The notes: generated from the letters alone by a model not told the origin. A stretch of 64,000 nucleotides of DNA from Deinococcus psychrotolerans (GCF_003860465.1 NZ_CP034183.1:2621501-2685500); one strand, 5' to 3'. Positions 19,107 to 28,569 are shown, counted from the stretch's first letter. Translations and numbers: made by a program.

Positions 19107-20242
19107 ATCCGCCACCATCAGCCACGCTGGGCATCCCCACTCTGGGTATCTTGGGCGGTGGGCAGTTGGCGCAGATGCTGGCGCTCGCCGCCGCGCCGCT
19201 GGGCGTGCGGGTGGTGGTGCTGGAACCCGACCCGCTCGCGCCCGCTCAAGTCTGCGCTGAACACCTGCTGGCTCCTTACACCGATCCGGCAGGACTGGCC
19301 CGCCTCGCCGAGTGCGACGCCGTGACGCTGGAATTTGAAAACGTGCCGGTAGAAGCGCTGAGTTGGCTGGCTGGCCGGGTGCCGCTGCGTCCGGCAGGCG
19401 AACTGCTGCACCTGAGCAAGCACCGCATCCGCGAAAAAGAAGCGCTGCGCCGCGCTGGAGCCGCAACTGCGCCGTTTGTCAGCATCGAAGCCGAGAGTGA
19501 TCTGAAAGGCGCACTGGAAAGCGTTGGCGGGCGCGGCATTCTCAAGACCTCCGAACTCGGCTACGACGGCAAAGGGCAAGTTCGGGTATCAAGTGCCGCC
19601 GAGCTGCTTCCGGCTTGGAACGCGCTGGGCCGCCACGCCTGCGTGCTGGAAGGTTGGGTGGAGTTTGCCCGCGAGGTCAGTCTGGGGGTGGCCCGCAACG
19701 CGCAGGGTCAGCTGGCTTACGGCGGCCTGATTGAAAATATCCACGTGGGCGGTGTTCTGCGCCGCAGTTTGTATTTGCCCGGTGATACTGCCAGAGCAAG
19801 CGCTGAGCAGCAAGCCCGCCGCTTGGCCCGCTCCGTTGCGGAGAGCTGGGAACTCGAAGGCCTGCTGACCCTCGAATTCTTTGAACTGCCCAGCGGAGAA
19901 CTGATCGTCAACGAGGTCGCTCCCCGCGTTCACAACAGCGGCCACCTGACCCAAGACGGCGGCGGCCTCAGCCAATTTGAAGCGCAGGTGCGGGCGGCCC
20001 TCAACTGGCCGCTGCAAGACTTCGTTCCCAAGCTGCCCTGCGCGATGGTCAACCTTCTGGGCTGGGCTGAAGGTCGGGAACCCGATTGGCAGGCGATCCT
20101 GAAACTGGAAGGCGCGAGGTTGCACCTTTACGGCAAGGCCCACAAGCCCGGCCGCAAGCTCGGCCACGTCAATCTGGTGGCGTGGGAGTCGGCGGAGTTG
20201 CTGGAGAAGTTGGCGGTGTTGGAGACGCTGATTCCGCAGTAG
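19103..20242 (+). CDS. purK: 5-(carboxyamino)imidazole ribonucleotide synthase
   Basis: The protein has 379 residues and is an ATP-grasp enzyme. The N-terminus reads [22 protein letters not shown], followed by [33 protein letters not shown] and the metal-binding end [17 protein letters not shown]. It makes N5-CAIR from AIR, bicarbonate and ATP, feeding PurE. The GTG start overlaps the purE stop. A strong terminator follows. Confidence 0.96.
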   Translation: MNPPPSATLGIPTLGILGGGQLAQMLALAAAPLGVRVVVLEPDPLAPAQVCAEHLLAPYTDPAGLARLAECDAVTLEFENVPVEALSWLAGRVPLRPAGELLHLSKHRIREKEALRRAGAATAPFVSIEAESDLKGALESVGGRGILKTSELGYDGKGQVRVSSAAELLPAWNALGRHACVLEGWVEFAREVSLGVARNAQGQLAYGGLIENIHVGGVLRRSLYLPGDTARASAEQQARRLARSVAESWELEGLLTLEFFELPSGELIVNEVAPRVHNSGHLTQDGGGLSQFEAQVRAALNWPLQDFVPKLPCAMVNLLGWAEGREPDWQAILKLEGARLHLYGKAHKPGRKLGHVNLVAWESAELLEKLAVLETLIPQ

Positions 20243-20264
20243 GGCCAGTCGGAAGGAATACAAC

Positions 20265-20305
20265 CAAAAAAGGGGAGGAGCCAAGCGCGGCTCCTCCCAC
20301 TTTTT
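20265..20305. terminator. bidirectional terminator between purK and tig
   Basis: GGGAGGAGCC (20273-20282) pairs perfectly with GGCTCCTCCC (20289-20298). An A-run on the left and a T-run on the right allow use by both convergent genes. Confidence 0.85.
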
Positions 20306-20320
20306 GAGTTCAGCGATCAA

Positions 20321-21736
20321 TTACTCGCTCTTGGTGTCCTCGCCCTGCTCGCCTTCTGTGGCGGCTTCGGCTTGTGGCGCTTCGGTTTGGGCTTCTTCTG
20401 ACGGCGCGGCGTCGCTCTCCACTTCAGCAGGCGCAGTTTCAGCAGGAGCAGCAGCCTCCGCTTCCGGCGCAGCGTCCGCTTCTGCCGCCTTGGCTTCCGG
20501 CTTGGGGGCCAGTTGCGCTAGTGCCAGCGTCAGCGCTTTTTCGCGCAAGATGTTGGCGTAGTAGCTGTTGAGGCCGTCCGGCCCCAGTTGGGTGCGGAGT
20601 TGCTGGGCAGTCAGGTTGTTGGCCTGCGCCAGCGATAACATGGTCTGGTTAAATTCCTGATCGCTGACGCTGACCTTCATGTCCTCGGCGAGCTGCTCGA
20701 GGGCGAGGTCGCGGCGCACGCGGCTCTCGGCATTCTTGTCGAGGTCGGCCATGAAATCGTCCAGTTTGCCCTGCTCGGTCATGAAGCTCTCGTACTCGGC
20801 CCACTTGACACCCTGACGCGACAGATCGCTCTGAATTTCTTCCATCATGGCGTCGCGGCGGCGGGTCAGCAGCGCTCCCGGGATGTTGGTTTCCATGCCC
20901 GAAACCAAGTGCTCGATAAACTCCTCGCGGCGGGCGGCTTCGCCTTCTTGCTGAGCGCGGCGGGTCAGTTCTTCTTTGAGGTCGCTTCGCAGGCGCTCCA
21001 AGCTCTCGAAGTTCAGGCTCTTGGCAAATTCGTCGCCCAGTTCCTGACGCTGCTTGTGGCGCACGTCCATGATCTTGACCTGCACGGTGTGCTCGGGGTG
21101 CTCGTGGTCGCCGTGCTGGTGGGCCGGAACGTTGATGCTCACGTCGTCGCCCTTGCTCTTGCCGGTCAGGGCTTCTTGGACATGCGGCTCGGCCACGTCG
21201 AGGTAAATCGGGTAGCTGCCGCCTTCCTCGCCGGTTTCCTCGATCATCACCATGTCGTTGCCGCCGGCGGGGCGCTCGACGCTTTCAAAGGTGGCGTTGC
21301 GGTCTTGCAGGTCAGTGAGGGTGCGCTCCAGCACGTCGCTGGTGATTTCCGGCGCGGCGGCGCTGAGTTGGGCCTGCTTCCAGTCGCCCAGTTTGACCTC
21401 GGGATAGGTTTCGCCTTTGACGCTGAAATCAAACGCCTGACCGTCTTTGAGGTCGGACGGGTTGATCTCGGCGTCCACCAGGCTCAGCTTGAGTTCGCGG
21501 GCAGCCTGCGGGTAGTGCACCTGCAGCAAGCGCTCACGCACTTCATTTTCGACGTAGCCGGCTCCGACGCGCTGCTCAAGCACCTTCTTGGGCGCTTTGC
21601 CCGGACGAAAGCCCGGTACCCGCACGTCACGGGACAGCCCCGCCCAGACTTGCTGATAAGCACGGCTTACTTCGGCTGCGGGCACCGACGCCTTAAATTC
21701 TACTTTGTTGCCTTCTTTGCTCATCAGTTCTGCCAT
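20321..21736 (-). CDS. tig: trigger factor (ribosome-associated peptidyl-prolyl isomerase)
   Basis: The protein has 471 residues. The ribosome-binding signature reads VPGFRPGKAPKKVLEQRVG (about 39-57). A PPIase domain follows (GDDVSINVPAHQHGDHEHP region) and then the helical C-terminal chaperone arms. The last about 60 residues are an acidic Ala/Glu-rich tail with several EAP and EAA repeats, longer than in E. coli trigger factor. It binds nascent chains at the ribosome exit tunnel. A GGGAGA Shine-Dalgarno precedes the ATG. Confidence 0.96.
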   Translation of the reverse strand: MAELMSKEGNKVEFKASVPAAEVSRAYQQVWAGLSRDVRVPGFRPGKAPKKVLEQRVGAGYVENEVRERLLQVHYPQAARELKLSLVDAEINPSDLKDGQAFDFSVKGETYPEVKLGDWKQAQLSAAAPEITSDVLERTLTDLQDRNATFESVERPAGGNDMVMIEETGEEGGSYPIYLDVAEPHVQEALTGKSKGDDVSINVPAHQHGDHEHPEHTVQVKIMDVRHKQRQELGDEFAKSLNFESLERLRSDLKEELTRRAQQEGEAARREEFIEHLVSGMETNIPGALLTRRRDAMMEEIQSDLSRQGVKWAEYESFMTEQGKLDDFMADLDKNAESRVRRDLALEQLAEDMKVSVSDQEFNQTMLSLAQANNLTAQQLRTQLGPDGLNSYYANILREKALTLALAQLAPKPEAKAAEADAAPEAEAAAPAETAPAEVESDAAPSEEAQTEAPQAEAATEGEQGEDTKSE

Positions 21737-21801
21737 AAGTCTCCCGTTGTGCTGCGTCCTTTAAGTGGACGGCCTTGCTGATTTGGTGTTTGAAACTTCT
21801 C

Positions 21802-21829
21802 CGTATAAAGCGAGAGGGCGTGTAATCAA
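21802..21829 (-). promoter_or_regulatory. promoter of tig
   Basis: On the minus strand there is TTGATT (21824-21829), a 16-bp spacer and TATACG (21802-21807). It gives a leader of about 60 nt and lies just beyond the tRNA terminator. Confidence 0.5.
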
Positions 21830-21834
21830 AACTT

Positions 21835-21864
21835 CAAAAAAAAGTCGGCCCCATCACAGGGCCG
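21835..21864 (-). terminator. terminator after the tRNA-Leu gene
   Basis: On the minus strand CGGCCC (from 21864) pairs with GGGCCG (to 21846) around a 7-nt loop, followed by seven T residues. Confidence 0.75.
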
Positions 21865-21872
21865 CCTTTCTC

Positions 21873-21957
21873 TGGTGCGAGGAAAGGGACTTGAACCCTC
21901 ACATCTTTCGATACCAGATCCTAAATCTGGCGCGTCTACCAGTTTCGCCATCCCCGC
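21873..21957 (-). tRNA. tRNA-Leu (anticodon UAG)
   Basis: The gene has 85 nt including an encoded CCA. The acceptor stem GCGGGGA pairs with TCCTCGC. The anticodon stem CCAGA/TCTGG holds loop TTTAGGA, which gives anticodon TAG. A long variable arm and GGTTCAAGTCC T-arm are present, as in class II leucine tRNAs. It lies about 130 nt downstream of tRNA-His and is probably cotranscribed. Confidence 0.95.
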
Positions 21958-22085
21958 GCTTCGTCCGCAGCCCCAACTGAGAAAGCCTGAGCCGAGTGGC
22001 GGCACTTGGAGCTTGTCGAGCTGCTAGACACCTGTCGTTCAAGTCCGTAGCCCTGACAGATTGAAAACCTGGGGGCTTAAAACTT

Positions 22086-22163
<78 letters not shown>

Positions 22164-22221
22164 ATACCCAACTGCTTGTAAATCAGCTGCTTCGCTTTTG
22201 GCCTGCGCCGTGAGCCTAACC

Positions 22222-22250
22222 ATGCTAAAGAATCGCTTCTCCAGTGTCAA
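22222..22250 (-). promoter_or_regulatory. promoter of the tRNA-His/tRNA-Leu unit
   Basis: On the minus strand there is a perfect TTGACA (22245-22250), a 17-bp spacer and TAGCAT (22222-22227), about 60 nt before tRNA-His. Confidence 0.8.
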
Positions 22251-22305
22251 GCGCCCGAGGCAAAGTTGGCTTTATGTTCCAACACTTTTGTGTAAAAGTA
22301 AGGCC

Positions 22306-22803
22306 ATGAACGCTGCGGCCCCTTTGCTTCTCACTTTTTTACTTCTCGCTTCCTGTGCGGCGGCTCAAAGCGCTGCGCCCGGAGTGCCCACTGCGCCGAC
22401 GCTGCCGCCTGCCGAACGCTACGGCGTGCAGTTGGGCGGTATTCCACCGTTTTTCTTGTCGGCTGGCGGATACAAAGTCCTGACGGATCTGGGCGCGGGG
22501 CAGCTCGAAGGGCGGGCGCTGATCAGCACTTTGGGCATTCCGACGTTTATTACCGCTCTCGGGGCCGAGGCCGATCTGCTGGCCAGTTATCCGCTCTCAG
22601 TCCACTGGAAAGTCTACGGAGGCGTGGCGGCCGCTTTCACCAGCACTTCTGTCAACAACGCAACCAATTATTTTGGTCTGGGCGGCTTGGTGGGTGTACG
22701 AAGTGGGCCGGGGCTGGGATTTTTCATCGAGGCGGGAGTGGGCACCTTTTTCGGCGGATTTACTGGCCCGTTTGGGCGCACCGGCGTGACCTACAGCTTC
22801 TAG
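22306..22803 (+). CDS. exported protein of unknown function
   Basis: The protein has 165 residues starting MNAAAPLLLTFLLLASCAAAQ, a signal peptide with cleavage near AAAQ; LASC also resembles a lipobox. The mature part is Gly-rich with alternating hydrophobic strands (VYGGVAAAFTSTSV, YFGLGGLVGVRSGPGLGFFIEAGVGTFFGG) and ends in aromatic YSF, which suggests a small beta-barrel-like outer-membrane or envelope protein. I recognise no family. The longer in-frame start at 22198 would run through the tRNA promoter and is rejected. Confidence 0.6.
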   Translation: MNAAAPLLLTFLLLASCAAAQSAAPGVPTAPTLPPAERYGVQLGGIPPFFLSAGGYKVLTDLGAGQLEGRALISTLGIPTFITALGAEADLLASYPLSVHWKVYGGVAAAFTSTSVNNATNYFGLGGLVGVRSGPGLGFFIEAGVGTFFGGFTGPFGRTGVTYSF

Positions 22804-22857
22804 GAATCACACTTTCCAGATGGTTTTAGTCAGATAGCGCTGGGCAGTGCGGGCGGG

Positions 22858-22863
22858 TATGCT
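22858..22863 (+). promoter_or_regulatory. -10 box, leaderless M24 peptidase gene
   Basis: TATGCT lies 6 nt before the ATG at 22870. The -35 is weak and there is no Shine-Dalgarno. Confidence 0.5.
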
Positions 22864-22869
22864 CAGTGC

Positions 22870-24135
22870 ATGGCTACTGCTCAGCACGACACCTTGCCCG
22901 TCAATGATCCGCTGCGCCGCATTCAACAAGCCCTTCAAGAAGCGCCTGAACCAGTGGATGGGTGGTTGATCTATGATTTTCGCGGCCTCAACCCTCACGC
23001 GGGAGCGCTGCTCAACTTGGGCGGTTCATTTCTGACGCGGCGGTATTTTGTGTGGGTGCCGACTCAGGGCCGACCTGCTCTGCTTCACCACCGCATTGAG
23101 GGCGGCACTTGGAAGCGCCTGTTGGCCGGGGCCGAAGTGGACTTCATTCCGTACAGCGCCCACACCGAGTTAGACGAGCATCTGCGCCGGTTGGTGGGCG
23201 GCAAAACGGTGGCGGCCGAGTACAGTCCGCAGGCCGCCGTGCCTTACGTCAGCTACGTGGACGCCGGTACTCTGGAGCGGATACGCGGTGTGGGCGCAGA
23301 GGTGGTGAGCAGCGCCGACTTGCTTCAGGGCTTCTTGGCATGGAGCGCAGAAGACTTGGCCGCGCACCAGCGGGCAGTGGCCGTGTTGATGCGGGCCAAG
23401 GATATGGCGTTTGAACTGATCCACCAGCGCCTGCAAGCGGGCCAGCCGGTTACTGAGCTGGACGTTCAAGCGGTCATTGCTGGCCAGATCGAGGAAGCGG
23501 GCATGCTCAGCGGTCATCCGGTGAATGTCAGCTTCGCAGCCAACGCCGCCGACTCGCACTACGAACCCGGCGGCGATCTCAACGCCACTTTGCAGGTGGG
23601 CCAGTGCGTGCTGATCGATTTGTGGGCGCAGGAAGCGGGCCGCCCGTTTGGTGACGTGACGTGGGTGGGCTACGCGGGTGAGCCAAGCGCCGAATACAGT
23701 CAGGCCTGGCAAGCGGTGGCCGCCGCCCGCGACAAAGCGCTGGACGTGTTGCAGGAGCGCTCGGCGTCCGGCACCCTCGAAGGCTGGGAAGTCGACCGCG
23801 CCGCCCGCGACGTGATTGAGGCGGCGGGCTTGGGCGAGTTCTTCAGCCACCGGCTCGGCCACAGCCTCGGGGTGCAGATTCACGGCTCGGGAGCCAACTT
23901 GGACGACCTAGAGACGCACGACACCCGCAAGCTGCTGCCGGGCCTGTCGGTCACGGTGGAGCCGGGCGTCTACCCCGCCGAGCGCGGGTACGGCATCCGC
24001 AGCGAGGTGGACGTGTTGCTGACCGATTCGGGGCCGCTGGTGACCACGCCGGTACAGATTGCTCCCTTTGTACTCGGTAGGGCGGGGGAGACGTGGGCGC
24101 AGGTGCGGGCGCGGGGTTTGGGCGAGGAAAGCTAA
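22870..24135 (+). CDS. M24 family metallopeptidase (Xaa-Pro aminopeptidase-like)
   Basis: The protein has 421 residues with a creatinase-like N-terminal domain (WLIYDFRGLNPHAGALL) and a pita-bread C-terminal domain. Likely metal ligands are in VLIDLWAQEAGRPFGDVTWVG (two Asp), the HRLGHSLGVQIHG stretch (His), SVTVEPGVYPAERGYGIRSE (Glu) and a final Glu in SEVDVLL. Such enzymes cut Xaa-Pro bonds, though some M24 paralogues act on other substrates. The usual first motif DxG is changed to DLW here, so substrate specificity may differ. It is a cytoplasmic, single-gene unit. Confidence 0.82.
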   Translation: MATAQHDTLPVNDPLRRIQQALQEAPEPVDGWLIYDFRGLNPHAGALLNLGGSFLTRRYFVWVPTQGRPALLHHRIEGGTWKRLLAGAEVDFIPYSAHTELDEHLRRLVGGKTVAAEYSPQAAVPYVSYVDAGTLERIRGVGAEVVSSADLLQGFLAWSAEDLAAHQRAVAVLMRAKDMAFELIHQRLQAGQPVTELDVQAVIAGQIEEAGMLSGHPVNVSFAANAADSHYEPGGDLNATLQVGQCVLIDLWAQEAGRPFGDVTWVGYAGEPSAEYSQAWQAVAAARDKALDVLQERSASGTLEGWEVDRAARDVIEAAGLGEFFSHRLGHSLGVQIHGSGANLDDLETHDTRKLLPGLSVTVEPGVYPAERGYGIRSEVDVLLTDSGPLVTTPVQIAPFVLGRAGETWAQVRARGLGEES

Positions 24136-24283
24136 CTCAGGTTTGCTGACTGCTCGCACGTTCAAACGGGCAGCACCCTCAGGGAAAAGCAAGGCCTCGC
24201 GCACGGCCTCAAAGCCCTCTGCGCCGAGGTCGTTTTTCTATATCTAGGTACAGGCCATCCTTGGCGCAGGGCTTTGCCGTTCA
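24136..24283 (-). pseudogene. possible decayed coding remnant
   Basis: On the minus strand one frame reads CAKDGLYLDIEK and, after a one-base shift in a run of five A residues, another reads NDLGAEGFEAVREALLF followed by PEGAARLNVRAVSKPEL. The amino-acid composition is protein-like, but there is no start and the frame runs into the end of the M24 gene. I cannot name the source family. The rest of this roughly 300-nt gap shows nothing clear. Confidence 0.25.
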
Positions 24284-24425
24284 GGCTTGGCGCGGGTTTC
24301 GAGATTGACCCGCCGAGCTGAGTTAAGGGTGCAAACAGAAGCTGAAAAAACAGCGGTCGTGTGGGCATTTACCCTCACCCAAATCTCGGTTTCAAGGTGG
24401 TAAGAGCGGCGTGACAGTTGCAGAG

Positions 24426-24431
24426 TAAGCT
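24426..24431 (+). promoter_or_regulatory. -10 box, leaderless small membrane protein gene
   Basis: TAAGCT lies 7 nt before the ATG at 24439. Confidence 0.45.
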
Positions 24432-24438
24432 GATTTTT

Positions 24439-24867
24439 ATGGTGTATCTCTCCATCGTCGTTGTGGTGCTGATCGTTGTGGCGCTGCTGCGCTACCCTAC
24501 CTTCAAACGCAGGCAGCTCGACCGCCGCGCCGTTGTCCCCTCTGCGCGTCCGCCCGGTACGGCTGACCTTGACGATGTAGATGCCATTCGTCCCGACATT
24601 GACGCTTCATCGATGGCCTCGGCCCGCAAATCGGTCAGCAGCGAAGTGCCCGACGGCGTGCTGGCCGACGCGCTTCTCGACGCCACGCCCGAGCAGATTC
24701 AGCATCTCTTCGCTGCCGTTCCCCAAGAAATTATTGCCGCCGCCGTTGGCAAGAGCAAAGACAACGTGCAGCAGGCTCCCCTCAAAGCCGAGGACCTCGC
24801 CCAACTGCGCGGCGTGGGTGACTCGGTTGACGATCTCGAAATCTGGAGCTTTGGAGAAAAGAGCTGA
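24439..24867 (+). CDS. single-pass membrane-anchored protein of unknown function
   Basis: The protein has 142 residues. An N-terminal transmembrane helix (VYLSIVVVVLIVVALL, about 2-17) is followed by an Arg-rich patch and a soluble cytoplasmic region that is acidic and Ala-rich. Segments such as LLDATPEQIQHLFAAVPQEI and LAQLRGVGDSVDDLEIW look helical. The TTG at 24418 is an alternative start, but the ATG follows a TAAGCT box by 7 nt. It converges on dnaJ. No family is recognised. Confidence 0.65.
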   Translation: MVYLSIVVVVLIVVALLRYPTFKRRQLDRRAVVPSARPPGTADLDDVDAIRPDIDASSMASARKSVSSEVPDGVLADALLDATPEQIQHLFAAVPQEIIAAAVGKSKDNVQQAPLKAEDLAQLRGVGDSVDDLEIWSFGEKS

Positions 24868-24891
24868 AGGCGTAGGAGCGCAGCCCACAGC

Positions 24892-25824
24892 TCAGCTTTG
24901 TGTGGTTTGGCCGCTCCGCAGCGCTTTCAACTGCTCATAAAGTTGTTTTTCGGCGTCGCTCAGCTTGGCGGGCAAGACCAAATTGAGCTTGACGTATAGG
25001 TCGCCCGCGCCCGTTTTGCTGGGCCAACCCTGACCCTTCAGCCGCATCCGCCGCCCGCCGCTGGTGCCTGCCGGAATGTTCAGGCTCACGTCGCCTTTCA
25101 TGGTCGGCACCCGCACGCTGCCGCCGAGCGCCGCCGTGTCTACTGGCACGTCCACGCTGGTGCTCAGGTCAGTGCCTTCTAAATCAAATTTGACGTCTTC
25201 CAGCACGCGGATGGTCAGCAGCACGTCGCCGCCCCCCGGCCCCTGACCCGCCAGCCTGAGCCGAGCGCCGTCGCGGGTGCCGGCCGGAATCCGGACAGTG
25301 AGGCGTTTGCCCTCCACCTGAATGGTTTCGTCTGAGCCGCTGTAGGCTTCTGGCAAAGTGACTTGCAGTTCGCCCTCCACGTTCTGAACGAACCTGCGTC
25401 CGCCGCCCATGCCCGACATCAAGTCATCGAGGTTGACCTGCGCTCCGCCGCCGCGAAAGCCGCCGCGTCCGGCTTGACCTTGTTGACCGAACAGGCCCTG
25501 AAAAAAGTCGCTGAACTGCGAAGCATCCACCCCACCGTAATCGGCGCTGGAAAATCCGCTGCCGCCGCCTGCGCCCGCTCCGCCCCAAGCTCCCGGCGGC
25601 ACCTGTCCGGAGTGGCCGTACTGGTCATACAGTTTGCGTTTTTCGGCGTCGGAGAGCACCGCGTAGGCCTCACCAATTTCTTTGAAGCGCTCGGAGGCCT
25701 TGTGGTCGCCCGCGTTTTTGTCGGGGTGGTACTGCTTGGCCAGCTTGCGGTAAGCGCTTTTGATCTCGCCCTCGGAGGAGCTGCGCTGCACGCCCAGAAC
25801 ATCGTAATAGTCTTTGTAGGCCAT
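24892..25824 (-). CDS. dnaJ: DnaJ (Hsp40) co-chaperone, zinc-finger-less
   Basis: The protein has 310 residues. The J domain (1-70) has the HPD motif in YHPDKNAG. A Gly/Phe-rich region follows (about 78-135), then the two beta-sandwich substrate domains. The CxxCxGxG zinc-finger repeats of type I DnaJ are missing, as in CbpA and in Thermus DnaJ. It stimulates DnaK ATPase and delivers clients. It is the last gene of dnaK-grpE-dnaJ. A GGAGA Shine-Dalgarno precedes the ATG. Confidence 0.93.
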   Translation of the reverse strand: MAYKDYYDVLGVQRSSSEGEIKSAYRKLAKQYHPDKNAGDHKASERFKEIGEAYAVLSDAEKRKLYDQYGHSGQVPPGAWGGAGAGGGSGFSSADYGGVDASQFSDFFQGLFGQQGQAGRGGFRGGGAQVNLDDLMSGMGGGRRFVQNVEGELQVTLPEAYSGSDETIQVEGKRLTVRIPAGTRDGARLRLAGQGPGGGDVLLTIRVLEDVKFDLEGTDLSTSVDVPVDTAALGGSVRVPTMKGDVSLNIPAGTSGGRRMRLKGQGWPSKTGAGDLYVKLNLVLPAKLSDAEKQLYEQLKALRSGQTTQS

Positions 25825-25903
25825 GGTGTCTCCTTCTGAAAAGCCAAAAGCGGCGGGCCATGAGCCAGCTTGATCTGTTCGCTCATCGCCTGCCGCTCAC
25901 GGT

Positions 25904-26554
25904 TTACTGCTTTTTAGAAACAACAACCCGTGCGGGCCGCACCAATTTGTCGCCCATCTTAAAGCCGAGTTCGTAGACTTGGGTGATGATGTCGTTCTCG
26001 TCGCCGGGCACCACTTGCAGTGCTTCGTGCCACTGTGGGTCGAAGTGCTCGCCGACGCTGCCGGTGGCTTCCAGTCCCAGACCCGAAAAGACGCGCAACA
26101 CGCTGGCCTGCACCGCTTGCACGCCGGGAATCAGTTTAACGGGGTCTTCTGTGCCCATCGTCAAGGCACGCTCCAAGGCGTCGTAAATGGGCATCATGGC
26201 CTCGGCGGCCTTGGCTTTGCCCTGATCCTGAGCGCCGCTCACATCGTCTTGAGTGCGGCGGCGGTGGCTTTCAAAGTCGGCAGCGAGGCGGCCCAAACGG
26301 CCCCTCAGATCGGCATTCTCTTTTTCCAGTTCGTCTACCTTTTCCATCTTCGCCATCATTTCCTGCACTTGGGCGAACATGTTTTCGTCGAGGTCGGGCA
26401 TTCCGTCCATGCCCTCTAGGCCTTCCATATCGGCGTCTTCGTCCAGCAGTTCGGCGTCGACGGGTTGAGCATCGACGGCTTCCAAAGTCTGCTCGCCGGT
26501 TTTGGTTTCGGGTTCAAATTTCAAATTTTCGGTGTGGTCTGGTTTGTTGGTCAT
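25904..26554 (-). CDS. grpE: nucleotide exchange factor GrpE
   Basis: The protein has 216 residues. An acidic disordered N-terminus (about 1-65) is followed by a long coiled coil (about 68-110, with EKVDELEKENADLRGRLGRL) and the beta-domain with FDPQWHEALQVVPGDENDIITQV and VRPARVVVSK at the end. It releases ADP from DnaK. It sits between dnaK and dnaJ, with a GAGGAC Shine-Dalgarno. Confidence 0.95.
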   Translation of the reverse strand: MTNKPDHTENLKFEPETKTGEQTLEAVDAQPVDAELLDEDADMEGLEGMDGMPDLDENMFAQVQEMMAKMEKVDELEKENADLRGRLGRLAADFESHRRRTQDDVSGAQDQGKAKAAEAMMPIYDALERALTMGTEDPVKLIPGVQAVQASVLRVFSGLGLEATGSVGEHFDPQWHEALQVVPGDENDIITQVYELGFKMGDKLVRPARVVVSKKQ

Positions 26555-26658
26555 GGCTTGTCCTCACTAAAGATGTCGGGTTTGTGAACGTAGCAAAAGC
26601 GGGATGAGCGCTGAGGGGCGTCTAACCCCGCTTCACCCATCCCGCCTGAGCTGGAACT

Positions 26659-28569
26659 TTACTCGGCGGGCTTGAAGTCCGCGTCGATCACGTCGTCGTC
26701 TTTGTTCATATTGACGCCGCCCTGCGCTCCGGCTCCACCCTGCGGCCCGTCCTGGCCGTCATTCTTGGGCTGATTCTGGTTGGCGGTCATGAAGGTGCGC
26801 AGTTCTTCTTCCAGCACCTTCTGGGCGTCGGCGATCTTGCTGTCGTCGTCGAGGCGCACGGCTTCCTCGGCAGCGTCGGCAGCGGCCTTGAGCTTGTCCT
26901 TGGCTCCCTGATCGGCGCTCTCGTTTTCTTCGAGCTGCTGGAGAGCCTGCACCCGCAGCGAATCGAGGCTGTTGCGCTTCTCGACTTTCTCGCGGCGCTC
27001 TTTGTCGGTTGCGGCGTTTTGCTCGGCCTCGCGCACCATCCGGTCTACGTCACCCTTGTCGAGCGTGGTGGTGTTCTCGATGCGGATGCTCGATTCTTTG
27101 CCGCTGGTCTTTTCCTTGGCGGTCACGTTCAAGATGCCGTTGGCGTCAATGTCGAAGGTCACTTCTACCTGCGGCTGTCCGGCCCGCATCGGGGGAATGC
27201 CTTCAAGCTTGAAGCGGCCCAGCGATTTGTTGTCATTGGCCATCGGGCGCTCACCCTGAAGCACGTTGATTTCCACGCCGGGCTGGTTGTTGTCAGCGGT
27301 GGTGTAGATCTCGGTGCGCTTGGCCGGAACCGGGGTATTGCGGGTAATCATCGGCGCGATCATGCCGCCCTTGACTTCCACGCCCATCGTCAGCGGGGTC
27401 ACGTCGACCAGCACGATGTCGCCCAAACTGGAATCGCCCAAAATGATACCGGCCTGCACGGCAGCGCCGAGCGCGACGGCTTCATCGGGGTTGACCGATT
27501 CGTTGGGTTCCTTGCCAGTCAGTTCTTTGACGATGCGCTTGACGGCGGGAATACGGGTCGAGCCGCCCACCAGAATGACTTCGTCAATCTTGGAAGCATC
27601 GAGCTTGGCGTCGTTCAGCGCCTGCTCGACGGGCTTACGTACACGCTTGAGCAAGTCGCCGGTTAGTTCCTCGAACTTGGCCCGGGAAAGGGTGCGCTCG
27701 AGGTGCAGCGGAGTGCGGGTTTCAGGATCAAACGTGATGAATGGCAAGCTGATGCTGGTTTCCGAAGCGTTGCTGAGTTCGATCTTGGCTTTTTCAGCGG
27801 TTTCGATCAAGCGCTGGAGGGCCTGTGGGTCTTTGCGGAGATCGAAGTTGTGCTCTTTTTTGAACTCGTCGGCCAGCCAGTTGACGATGCGCTGATCGAA
27901 GTCCGCGCCGCCGAGGTGGGTGTCGCCGGAAGTCGACTTGACTTCAAAGACCCCGTCGCCGAGCTCGAGAATGGTCACGTCGAAGGTGCCGCCGCCGAGG
28001 TCGAAGACCAAGACCGTTTCGTTGCCTTTGCGCTCCAAGCCGTAGGCCAGCGCGGCAGCAGTCGGCTCGTTGATGACGCGCAGCACGTTGAGGCCCGCGA
28101 TTTCACCGGCCTGACGGGTGGCTTCGCGCTGCGAGTTGTCGAAATAAGCCGGCACGGTGATGACCACATCTTTGATCTTCTCGCCGAGTTTGGCTGAGGC
28201 GTCGTTGACCAGTTTGCGCAGCACTTCGGCGCTGACCTGCTCGGGCGCGAGGTCTTGATTGCCGACCTCCACGCGTACACTGCCACCGGGGCCTTCTTTG
28301 ACCTTGAACGGGCTGCGCTCGGCTTCCGCGCCGATTTCGTCCCAGCGGCGTCCGATGAATCTCTTGGCTTCAAAGATGGTGGCGGTGGGGTTGAGCGCGG
28401 CTTGGCGGCGGGCAATCTGGCCGACCAAACGCTCGTCGCCTTTGTACGCGACCACGGAGGGTGTGGTGCGTCCGCCCTCGGCGTTGACGATTACTTCGGG
28501 GCGTCCGCCTTCCATCACGGCGATGACGCTGTTGGTGGTTCCTAAATCGATTCCGACTGCTTTTGGCAT
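26659..28569 (-). CDS. dnaK: molecular chaperone DnaK (Hsp70)
   Basis: The protein has 636 residues starting MPKAVGIDLGTTNSVIAV. Hsp70 signatures include VFDLGGGTFDVTILELGDG and VILVGGSTRIPAVKRIV, the linker VVLVDVTPL-like segment (IVLVDVTPLTMGVE) and a C-terminal disordered tail ending DDVIDADFKPAE. AGAGGTC before the ATG fixes the start, excluding 11 extra upstream codons. It is the first gene of the operon and carries a sigma-70 type promoter and an HspR-type operator upstream. Confidence 0.97.
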   Translation of the reverse strand: MPKAVGIDLGTTNSVIAVMEGGRPEVIVNAEGGRTTPSVVAYKGDERLVGQIARRQAALNPTATIFEAKRFIGRRWDEIGAEAERSPFKVKEGPGGSVRVEVGNQDLAPEQVSAEVLRKLVNDASAKLGEKIKDVVITVPAYFDNSQREATRQAGEIAGLNVLRVINEPTAAALAYGLERKGNETVLVFDLGGGTFDVTILELGDGVFEVKSTSGDTHLGGADFDQRIVNWLADEFKKEHNFDLRKDPQALQRLIETAEKAKIELSNASETSISLPFITFDPETRTPLHLERTLSRAKFEELTGDLLKRVRKPVEQALNDAKLDASKIDEVILVGGSTRIPAVKRIVKELTGKEPNESVNPDEAVALGAAVQAGIILGDSSLGDIVLVDVTPLTMGVEVKGGMIAPMITRNTPVPAKRTEIYTTADNNQPGVEINVLQGERPMANDNKSLGRFKLEGIPPMRAGQPQVEVTFDIDANGILNVTAKEKTSGKESSIRIENTTTLDKGDVDRMVREAEQNAATDKERREKVEKRNSLDSLRVQALQQLEENESADQGAKDKLKAAADAAEEAVRLDDDSKIADAQKVLEEELRTFMTANQNQPKNDGQDGPQGGAGAQGGVNMNKDDDVIDADFKPAE

